A DNA stretch of 5,328 nt. Source: an uncultured bacterium. GTDB lineage: Bacteria; Patescibacteriota; Saccharimonadia; Saccharimonadales; CAIOMD01. Each line of letters opens with the position of its first letter. Within the stretch, counting starts at the first letter, position 1. Positions 1 through 5,047 of this stretch are shown here, in pieces. The translations under genes were made by a program, and so were the position numbers. The stretch covers positions 1 to 5,328 of the forward strand of contig CAIRQE010000001.1 in the NCBI GenBank assembly GCA_903880655.1. The letters are read 5' to 3'. A model generated the notes under the pieces. The model was not told where the DNA came from and made no database searches. It saw nothing but the letters and a program-made list of their open reading frames with translations.

Positions 1-1167
1 AGGGCAGTTGAGCAGATTAAGAATAATCATTTTGAATTAGAAGTGCTGCCTTCGCCTGGTTTTATTCTAAATAAGCGTGAGGTTATTGCGTATTTTGGTG
101 CCAGGCAGAGTTATTCATTCCAGGAGTTTTATAGCTTGCAGCGCAAATCGCTTAACCTACTAATGGATAAATATGGCAAACCGGTTGGGGGAAGATGGAG
201 TTTTGATACAGAAAACAGAAAGAAATTCCCAAAGGGTGCGCCACTTCCGGAGGATCTGAAGACTCAGGAAAACAACTATGTATCTGAAGCGCAAGATTGG
301 GTTGCTGATCACTACTCAGATAATCCCGGAGAAATGCAGCATTTTATGTGGCCCACTTCGCGAGTAGAAGCGAGAAAACAATTAATAGTTTTCTTGAGAG
401 ATCGGCTAGAAAATTTTGGTCCTTATGAAGATGCTATTGAACAAAGCTCAGTTTTACTTTTTCATTCAGGAATATCGGCACCACTCAATATTGGACTACT
501 TACGCCGAACGAAGTTATTGAGGCACTTAATGAATACACCCAAAGTAACAAAGTAGCCCTAGCAAGTGTCGAAGCATTTATGCGGCAGATTATTGGATGG
601 CGAGAGTATGTACGGGGTATTTATGATGTTAAGGCGGAAGTACTACTGCGTAGTAATGAACTTGGGCATTACAAAAAAATGACCGATGCATGGTGGAAGG
701 GGACAACCGGGCTTCCGCCGGTTGACGCAGTGATTGCTAAAGTAAATAAATATGCTTACGCGCATCATATTGAGCGGCTTATGATACTCGGAAACAGTAT
801 GCTGCTTTCTGAAATTGACCCTGTTGAAGTTAATGAATGGTTTATGACCCTTTTTATTGATGCCTATGACTGGGTAATGCTACCTAATGTTTTTGGGATG
901 AGCCAATATGCAAGTGGGTCACTAATGACAACGAAACCCTACATTAGTGGGAGTAACTACATACTCAAAATGAGTCACTATAAAAAAGATGCCTGGACAG
1001 AAACGATGGATGGCTTGTATTGGCAATTCGTCGATAAACACAAACAGTTACTCGGTTCTAATCCACGAACCAGTATGATGGTGAGCATGTACAAAAAAAT
1101 GCCCATTCCTCGAAAAAATGCCCTCCTCCTAAAAGCAAATGCATTTAAAAAAGAGACTACAAAATAG
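1..1167 (+). CDS. Cryptochrome/photolyase family protein (DPRP/PhrB type), 5'-truncated, lacking Fe-S ligands
   Basis: The frame is open from the first base, so the gene starts upstream and the GTG at 43 is an internal codon. The visible 388 residues are the FAD-binding helical part. Relatives are about 500 aa, so roughly 110-120 residues of the N-terminal antenna-binding domain are missing. The family is recognised from GGRWSFDTENRKKFPKG (from 187), LFHSGISAPLNIGLLTP, FMRQIIGWREYVRGIY, YAHHIERLM (from 757), IDAYDWVMLPNVFGMSQ and TKPYISGSNYILKMSHY. These are typical of the bacterial (6-4) photolyase/CryB class, which uses FAD and blue light to repair UV lesions or to signal. The tandem His of the repair site is kept (763-768). 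The visible protein has no cysteine: the positions that hold the [4Fe-4S] cluster in PhrB are Pro (718), Lys (982) and Ala (991), and the loop with the fourth ligand is about 10 residues shorter. Family call is firm; lesion specificity is unknown. Confidence 0.9.
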   Translation, partial: RAVEQIKNNHFELEVLPSPGFILNKREVIAYFGARQSYSFQEFYSLQRKSLNLLMDKYGKPVGGRWSFDTENRKKFPKGAPLPEDLKTQENNYVSEAQDWVADHYSDNPGEMQHFMWPTSRVEARKQLIVFLRDRLENFGPYEDAIEQSSVLLFHSGISAPLNIGLLTPNEVIEALNEYTQSNKVALASVEAFMRQIIGWREYVRGIYDVKAEVLLRSNELGHYKKMTDAWWKGTTGLPPVDAVIAKVNKYAYAHHIERLMILGNSMLLSEIDPVEVNEWFMTLFIDAYDWVMLPNVFGMSQYASGSLMTTKPYISGSNYILKMSHYKKDAWTETMDGLYWQFVDKHKQLLGSNPRTSMMVSMYKKMPIPRKNALLLKANAFKKETTK

Positions 1168-1180
1168 GCCGTAGTGTCGA

Positions 1181-1186
1181 TATACT
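1181..1186 (+). promoter_or_regulatory. Putative -10 box (TATACT) for msrB
   Basis: TATACT lies in the 25-nt gap after the photolyase stop and ends 6 nt before the msrB ATG at 1193. A start site 6-8 nt downstream of the box would fall on or beside the ATG, giving a leaderless mRNA. The AAAGG just before the start is only 1 nt from the ATG, too close to act as a Shine-Dalgarno. No good -35 element is visible. Prediction from sequence only. Confidence 0.5.
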
Positions 1187-1192
1187 AAAGGC

Positions 1193-1579
1193 ATGAAAAA
1201 AAGCCCAGAAGAATGGAAGAAAGTACTGACTAAGGAGCAGTATGACGTTTTAATAGATAAAAAAACGGAAATTCCATTTACCGGAGATTATCTCTACAAC
1301 GAAGAGGACGGTACGTATGATTGCGCCGCCTGCCATGCGCCATTATTTGCGAGCGAAACAAAATTTGAAGCTCACTGCGGCTGGCCTTCATTTAATAATG
1401 TTATTAGTGATAAAGCAGTCGTTTTAAAAGAAGATCGTTCTGGGGGTATGCAGAGAGTTGAAGTTATTTGTGGCAATTGTGGCGGCCATCTAGGGCATGT
1501 TTTTAATGACGCTCCTGATCAGCCAACGGGTGTACGGTTTTGTATCAATTCTGCCGCACTTAATTTTAAGGCAGAGTAA
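1193..1579 (+). CDS. msrB: Peptide-methionine (R)-S-oxide reductase MsrB
   Basis: The 128-aa protein is a complete single-domain MsrB, which reduces methionine-R-sulfoxide in proteins back to methionine, with thioredoxin as the usual reductant. The structural zinc site is intact: CxxC at C44/C47 and CxxC at C93/C96. The catalytic cysteine is C117 in RFCINSAAL. C62 in HCGWPSF matches the usual resolving cysteine. GGHLGHVFNDAP (97-108) is the family signature around the active site. There is no signal peptide, so it acts in the cytoplasm, and no MsrA fusion. The start fits homologs, which begin with a similar KxxEEWKK stretch. It follows the photolyase gene by 25 nt but seems to have its own -10 box. 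It is the only cysteine-rich protein in the window, and a repair role beside a photolyase is consistent with light or oxidant exposure. Confidence 0.97.
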   Translation: MKKSPEEWKKVLTKEQYDVLIDKKTEIPFTGDYLYNEEDGTYDCAACHAPLFASETKFEAHCGWPSFNNVISDKAVVLKEDRSGGMQRVEVICGNCGGHLGHVFNDAPDQPTGVRFCINSAALNFKAE

Positions 1580-1595
1580 AAGCGTACCGTATAAG

Positions 1596-1610
1596 TACAC
1601 TATCAGTGTA
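1596..1610 (+). repeat. Inverted repeat TACACT-ATC-AGTGTA overlapping the orn promoter
   Basis: A perfect 6-bp inverted repeat with a 3-nt centre sits between msrB and orn. Its right arm shares its last two bases with the predicted orn -10 box. It could be a small operator or a short hairpin at the end of the msrB transcript, but no U-tract follows, so an intrinsic terminator is unlikely. Chance cannot be excluded for arms this short. Confidence 0.4.
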
Positions 1611-1614
1611 TAAT
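1609..1614 (+). promoter_or_regulatory. Putative -10 box (TATAAT) for the orn operon
   Basis: A consensus TATAAT, preceded by GTG, ends 9 nt before the orn ATG. The predicted transcription start (about 1621) leaves a leader of 0-3 nt. No Shine-Dalgarno lies between the box and the start codon. The -35 region (around 1586-1591) does not resemble TTGACA. Confidence 0.6.
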
Positions 1615-1623
1615 CTCTAAACA

Positions 1624-2169
1624 ATGAATAAAAAATCTGCACAAACGCCTGAAAAACTACTGTGGGTTGACCTTGAAATGACGGGGCTCGATCCGACTAA
1701 GGATCGAATACTGGAGATTGCCGCTATAGTAACCGATTTTAACTTTAATGAATTAGCGCAGTTTGAGTCTATCGTTCATCAGTCTGATACGGTAATCGCC
1801 AAGAGCAATCAATGGTCATTGGATGTGCACACTAAAAGTGGATTATTAGAAAAAATAGCGCAAGCACCAAAAGAAGCAGATGTGCGAGATGAATTCGCGG
1901 CATTCATTAAGGCGAACTTTAAAGATGAGCCCGCGACCCTTGCCGGGAACAGCATCCATCAAGATCGCCGTTTTATAGATGCGTGGTGGCCTGATATCGC
2001 TCAACTTTTGCACTACAGAATGGTTGATGTCAGCAGTTTTAAAATTATTATGCAAACTAAATACAGTAGGGTTTTTGCTAAAGCAGAATCTCATCGAGCA
2101 TTAGAAGATATAAGAGAATCAATCGCTGAACTTAAATATTATCTTTATTTAGAGGAAAGAAAGCGATGA
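1624..2169 (+). CDS. orn: Oligoribonuclease (3'-to-5' exoribonuclease)
   Basis: This DEDDh-family exonuclease degrades 2-5 nt RNA fragments, including pGpG from cyclic-di-GMP breakdown, to mononucleotides in the cytoplasm. All five catalytic residues are visible: D16 and E18 in WVDLEMTGLD, D114 in GNSIHQDRRF, and H157 and D162 in SHRALEDI. The NQWSLDVHTKSGL block (62-74) and YRMVDVSSFK (131-140) are typical of Orn and separate it from the DnaQ proofreading family. The length, 181 aa, matches E. coli Orn. The ATG at 1624 directly follows a TATAAT box. The gene overlaps the next one by the sequence ATGA, which indicates an operon and probably translational coupling. Like several neighbours it contains no cysteine. 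Confidence 0.97.
   Translation: MNKKSAQTPEKLLWVDLEMTGLDPTKDRILEIAAIVTDFNFNELAQFESIVHQSDTVIAKSNQWSLDVHTKSGLLEKIAQAPKEADVRDEFAAFIKANFKDEPATLAGNSIHQDRRFIDAWWPDIAQLLHYRMVDVSSFKIIMQTKYSRVFAKAESHRALEDIRESIAELKYYLYLEERKR
2152..2155 (+). promoter_or_regulatory. Shine-Dalgarno (GAGG) inside the end of orn
   Basis: GAGG within the purine-rich tail of orn lies 10 nt before the ATG at 2166. It supports that ATG as the start of the YjbR-family gene and contrasts with the SD-less starts of the transcript-leading genes. Confidence 0.55.
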
Positions 2170-2486
2170 ATCTAAAAGTTATTGATGAAACCCTCATGGG
2201 GTACAAGGATGTGAGTAAGACATTTCCATATGGCGATGATATATCTGTCTATAAGGCAGGGGACATCCTTTTTGCTTTAGTGCAGAATACGACCGACCCA
2301 CTCAGGGTGAGCCTCCGATGCGATGAGCAACTCGCTAAACTGTTGAGAGAAAAATACGAAACAGTATTGCCCGGCCAGAAATTAAATCAAAAAAAATGGA
2401 ATACTATTATTTTGAGTGGCCAATTAAGCGATGATGAGATTTTTGATCTAATTCGACACAGTTACAATCTCGCTACTAATTCTTAG
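2166..2486 (+). CDS. MmcQ/YjbR family protein
   Basis: The 106-aa protein matches the MmcQ/YjbR family (COG2315), small single-domain proteins with a CyaY-like fold, often labelled DNA-binding although their molecular role is poorly known. Family landmarks in order are KTFPYGDD (18-25), a beta-strand region VYKAGDILFALVQ, PLRVSLRCD (45-53), PGQKLNQKKWNTIIL (69-83) and the C-terminal helix DEIFDLIRHSYNL. Length is normal for the family. Its start codon overlaps the orn stop codon (ATGA), so it is the second gene of an orn operon. It ends head-on into the minus-strand membrane-protein gene, with an 11-bp overlap of the two 3' ends. Family assignment is confident; a specific function cannot be given. 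Confidence 0.85.
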   Translation: MNLKVIDETLMGYKDVSKTFPYGDDISVYKAGDILFALVQNTTDPLRVSLRCDEQLAKLLREKYETVLPGQKLNQKKWNTIILSGQLSDDEIFDLIRHSYNLATNS

Positions 2487-3075
2487 GTATATTTTGTACC
2501 AGTGCCTGAGCGTCATCGTAAAAAGCGCTTAGCTGTTTTTGCGTAGCAGTACTTTTTGTAGCAGTATATGTTATTTGGATGGCTGCTGCATAATCGCCGA
2601 GCCGTGCAGTCATGAGCGTATCGTAGGTTGAATCATAGGTGCCCCCATTGAAGGCGAGCTGTAATTGGTTGACGTACTCGTTGTCAGTATATTTAGCAAT
2701 GAGTTTGGTGGGTTTCTTTTGGCCAAGCTTTGCAAGTATGGCGGTAGTTTCCGTATTTTGGCTTGTTAGTACTGCTCGAATGGTAGCTGCATTGTTTAGG
2801 GTCGTAGCATTTTGAGAGTTTTTGGTGGCATCAGTTGTAATCGCAATCATGTCATTTTGTTTTGCTGCTAATTTGTAGAAATCAACCAGTGGTGAGCTAC
2901 TTGATCCAGAAAAGAGCGAGATAATGATCACGAAAATGATTAATAATCCGGCTCCACCAATAGCTACCTGCAATAATCTTTTATTCTGCGAACCACCGCT
3001 AGGTAAGCGGGGGGGCTTATTCTTCTCGGGATTAAGGATAAAATCGTAATCATTAGAGGGTTGATCGTTATTCAT
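2476..3075 (-). CDS. Single-span membrane protein of unknown function
   Basis: The 199-aa product has three parts. Residues 1-33 are a polar, proline-rich cytoplasmic tail containing YDFILNPEKNKPPRLPSGG. Residues 34-55 form one strongly hydrophobic helix (LLQVAIGGAGLLIIFVIIIS and on), flanked by KR on the N-side, so the N-terminus should stay inside. Residues 56-199 form an outer domain rich in Ala, Thr, Gln and Asn that looks mostly helical. There is no signal-peptidase site or lipobox and no cysteine, so it is probably an anchored surface protein. The YDFI-NP tail followed by a helix resembles a class of membrane proteins I associate with Saccharibacteria, from memory only. It is transcribed divergently from dnaG. 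No enzymatic motif is recognised. Confidence 0.75.
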   Translation of the reverse strand: MNNDQPSNDYDFILNPEKNKPPRLPSGGSQNKRLLQVAIGGAGLLIIFVIIISLFSGSSSSPLVDFYKLAAKQNDMIAITTDATKNSQNATTLNNAATIRAVLTSQNTETTAILAKLGQKKPTKLIAKYTDNEYVNQLQLAFNGGTYDSTYDTLMTARLGDYAAAIQITYTATKSTATQKQLSAFYDDAQALVQNIPKN

Positions 3076-3084
3076 AATATAGTA

Positions 3085-3090
3085 CCTATA
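3085..3090 (-). promoter_or_regulatory. Putative extended -10 (TGC-TATAGG) for the minus-strand membrane gene
   Basis: Read on the minus strand, TGCTATAGG forms an extended -10-like element ending 9 nt before the ATG at 3075, the same spacing as at orn. No Shine-Dalgarno lies in the 9-nt gap. An alternative TACTAT lies closer to the start but leaves too little room. Confidence 0.35.
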
Positions 3091-3112
3091 GCATAACCAA
3101 TTTTATTCGGGG

Positions 3113-3130
3113 GTGCTAGTGCTTGTGCTT
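3113..3130 (+). repeat. Three tandem GTGCT(A/T) hexamers upstream of dnaG
   Basis: GTGCTA, GTGCTT and GTGCTT follow each other without gaps, then a degenerate GTTTAC. The array ends 18 nt before the predicted dnaG -10 box, so it covers the -35 region of dnaG and lies in the divergent promoter region. It may be a binding site or a chance microrepeat. Confidence 0.5.
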
Positions 3131-3148
3131 GTTTACCCTATCTACGTG

Positions 3149-3154
3149 TACAAT
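3149..3154 (+). promoter_or_regulatory. Putative -10 box (TACAAT) for the dnaG-rpoD operon
   Basis: GTG-TACAAT resembles the GTG-TATAAT upstream of orn and ends 10 nt before the dnaG ATG at 3165. Transcription starting near 3161 would leave a leader of about 4 nt, with no Shine-Dalgarno. Its position also argues against the upstream in-frame TTG at 3123 as a start. Confidence 0.5.
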
Positions 3155-3164
3155 TACAAATAGT

Positions 3165-4910
3165 ATGGACGCAGTTGAAGATATAAAAAATAGACTATCA
3201 GTTGAAGATGTAATCGGTGATTATATGGAACTGAAAAGGGCAGGAAGGAATTTCCGAGGTCTTTCTCCTTTTAATAGTGAAAAAAGTCCGAGCTTTATGG
3301 TGAGCCCAGAAAAGCAAATCTGGCATGATTTCAGTAGCGGTAAGGGCGGCAATATCTTTAGTTTTGTTATGGAAATGGAAGGGGTAGATTTCAGGGGTTC
3401 TCTTGAAATTCTCGCTAAAAAAGCTGGTATTGATCTAGGGGTTTATCAAAAAAATGATGGGCAATATAGGCAACAAAAAGAAAAATTACTAGAAGCGGTT
3501 GAGCTAGCCACTAAATATTACGAACAGACACTTTTAAAGAATAAATTAGCGCTTGATTATGTGCTTAAGCAGCGAAATTTTAATAAAGAAACACTACAAG
3601 ATTTCCGACTTGGCTATGCGCCATATTCTGGGTTAGCGCTCGTAGATTTTTTGAAAAAAAGAGGTTTATCGGAGGACACTATTTTAAAAGCAGGTCTGGG
3701 TTCTCGTCAATATAGGGGAGTGTCGGATATGTTTCGGGGGAGAGTAACGGTTTCACTGGCTGATCCTCAGGGTGCGCCGATAGGTTTTACGGCTCGAATA
3801 CTCAGTAACGATATTGATGCACCAAAGTACATCAATACTCCCCAAACACCACTTTATGACAAAAGTCGTCATGTATTTGGACTACATCTCGCTAAAGATG
3901 CTATTCGTCGATCCGGCTTTGTGGTTATTGTCGAAGGAAACCTTGACGTTATAGCATCCCACCAGGCCGGCATTAAAAATGTTGTTGCTACCGCTGGTAC
4001 CGCTATTACTCCCTATCACTTGAAGGCTTTGCATCGTTTTACTTCAGATATACGTCTTTGCTTTGACCAGGATAATGCTGGTATCAATGCAGCCGAACGA
4101 GCCATTTCTGTTGCTCAGGGCGCGAAAGTGCAGCTTTCGATTATCTCTATAACTAATTCCAAAGATCCAGATGAGCTTATACAAAAAGATCCTAAGCTTT
4201 GGGCTGAAGCCATCGAAAAACCACAATATGCACTGGATTGGCTTGTCGATCGCTATAGCTCGATATATGACATTTCCTCTGCTCGGGGTAAAAAGGATTT
4301 TACCGACAAACTCATGGAGACAATGACGTATCTTGAAGATGAAGTAGAACGGGATCATTACTTAATGAAGCTCGCCGAGCTACTTGGGATTGGCGAACTT
4401 GCCATAAGAACTAAACTTGAAGCGTTTGGTGAATCCAAAAAAGAAAAACAGCCTAAGAAGATACTCGCTAGTCCTGAGCAAAATATTGTCGATCCATACA
4501 TGTATCAAGATCAGATACTCTGCCTCCTGGTGGCTTTCCCGATAACCAGGCGTCTACTTGAAACTGAAACAACACCTCTTAACTTCAATGGTTCGCATAG
4601 ACAAAGAATTTACGATTATCTGCAGTCAAATCCACACACCTCTTTAAATGAAAATATACCTAAGGAGTTGCAAGATGACGAAGACTATGTCAAAATACTG
4701 TTATTCAAAGCTGAAGAGCTCTATAACGGATTCGCCTCTAACGTGCGACTGAGAGAGCTAAGAGATTTAATCCATAAACTAACAAAAAAATACCAAAAAG
4801 ATCAGAAAACACAGCTGACAGAAGAAATTCGAAATGCTGAACTTGTAGGTGATGAAGTTTTGGTGGCAAAACTACTCAATAAATTCAACGAATTATTAAA
4901 AAAAGAATAG
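3165..4910 (+). CDS. dnaG: DNA primase DnaG with degenerate zinc-binding domain
   Basis: DnaG makes the RNA primers for DNA replication and works with the replicative helicase DnaB. The 581-aa protein, about family length, has the three usual parts. The N-terminal zinc-domain fold (about 1-90) is recognisable from RGLSPFNSEKSPSFMVSPEKQ and GKGGNIFSFVM, but the four CHC2 ligands are replaced by S34, N37, D55 and S58. The polymerase core includes RGRVTVSLADPQGAPIGFTARIL and APKYINTPQTPLYDK; its TOPRIM metal site is intact, with E257 and D261 in EGNLDVIA and D301/D303 in CFDQDNAG. The helical C-terminal region (about 445-581) should be the helicase-binding domain. ATG 3165 is chosen because homologs begin MDAVEDIK-like and the -10 box lies just upstream; an in-frame TTG at 3123 would add 14 unrelated residues. 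rpoD follows 9 nt later, the classic macromolecular-synthesis operon order without rpsU here. Confidence 0.96.
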   Translation: MDAVEDIKNRLSVEDVIGDYMELKRAGRNFRGLSPFNSEKSPSFMVSPEKQIWHDFSSGKGGNIFSFVMEMEGVDFRGSLEILAKKAGIDLGVYQKNDGQYRQQKEKLLEAVELATKYYEQTLLKNKLALDYVLKQRNFNKETLQDFRLGYAPYSGLALVDFLKKRGLSEDTILKAGLGSRQYRGVSDMFRGRVTVSLADPQGAPIGFTARILSNDIDAPKYINTPQTPLYDKSRHVFGLHLAKDAIRRSGFVVIVEGNLDVIASHQAGIKNVVATAGTAITPYHLKALHRFTSDIRLCFDQDNAGINAAERAISVAQGAKVQLSIISITNSKDPDELIQKDPKLWAEAIEKPQYALDWLVDRYSSIYDISSARGKKDFTDKLMETMTYLEDEVERDHYLMKLAELLGIGELAIRTKLEAFGESKKEKQPKKILASPEQNIVDPYMYQDQILCLLVAFPITRRLLETETTPLNFNGSHRQRIYDYLQSNPHTSLNENIPKELQDDEDYVKILLFKAEELYNGFASNVRLRELRDLIHKLTKKYQKDQKTQLTEEIRNAELVGDEVLVAKLLNKFNELLKKE

Positions 4911-4913
4911 GAG
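4909..4913 (+). promoter_or_regulatory. Shine-Dalgarno (AGGAG) for rpoD overlapping the dnaG stop codon
   Basis: AGGAG shares its first two bases with the dnaG TAG stop and lies 6 nt before the ATG at 4920. It is the strongest ribosome binding site in the window, fixes the rpoD start and suggests translational coupling in a dnaG-rpoD transcript. Confidence 0.7.
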
Positions 4914-4919
4914 CCCTCT

Positions 4920-5045
4920 ATGGCCGATGACGCACAGGTAAAAGATTTAACAGAAGCTAAGAATCTATTACTCGAAAAAGCAAAAAAAGAAGGTAAGATT
5001 GAGCAGAAAGAAATTTTTGCTTCAATTCCTGATGTACCAGAAAAA
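4920..5045 (+). CDS. rpoD: Primary sigma factor RpoD, N-terminal fragment cut off at the junction
   Basis: Only about 42 residues remain, beginning MADDAQVKDLTEAKNLLLEK and running to SIPDVPEK. The helical LLEKAKKEGKIEQKEIFASIPD stretch resembles sigma-70 region 1.1, the autoinhibitory N-terminal module of primary sigma factors. The position right after dnaG, with an overlapping Shine-Dalgarno, is the standard place for rpoD and is the strongest argument for the identity. Homologs as I recall them continue with PEN and then helices of region 1.1. Here the reading changes after Glu-Lys into Ala/Gly/Arg/Pro-rich residues encoded by high-GC DNA, with no sigma similarity. The + frame stays open to the window end only because the GC-rich insert lacks stops. 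All DNA-binding and core-binding regions are absent. Confidence 0.75.
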
Positions 5046-5047
5046 GC
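5043..5047. other. Abrupt junction between two unrelated genomes (probable chimeric assembly)
   Basis: At this point G+C jumps from about 35% in the preceding 60 bases to about 70% in all that follows. A + strand gene (rpoD) and a - strand gene (isocitrate lyase/PEP mutase family) are both interrupted mid-domain at the same place. No insertion sequence end, target duplication or attachment site is visible. An assembly or amplification chimera is the simplest explanation. Confidence 0.85.

Noticed and set aside
43..45. GTG as start of the photolyase gene
   Set aside because: The frame is open to base 1 and the upstream residues (RAVEQIKNNHFELE) fit the family, so the gene is truncated by the window edge.
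1137..1146. AAATGCATTT palindrome near the photolyase 3' end
   Set aside because: It is a short AT-rich palindrome within coding sequence, with no loop or U-tract.
1846..2094. Minus-strand reading frame of 82 codons inside orn
   Set aside because: It is opposite the catalytic region of orn, with no family similarity and no promoter or ribosome site seen.
2520..2541. A-rich, GCGCTTAGC, T-rich stretch as a + strand terminator for the orn operon
   Set aside because: The GC stem is only about 3 bp and pairing of the A and T tracts needs a bulge; it also lies within membrane-protein coding sequence.
3123..3164. N-terminal extension of dnaG from an in-frame TTG
   Set aside because: The 14 added residues do not resemble primase, and the predicted -10 box lies inside this stretch; ATG 3165 begins with the conserved MDAVEDIK-like sequence.
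4044..4358. Minus-strand reading frame of 104 codons inside dnaG
   Set aside because: It lies opposite conserved TOPRIM coding sequence, has no recognisable domain, and looks like a shadow frame.
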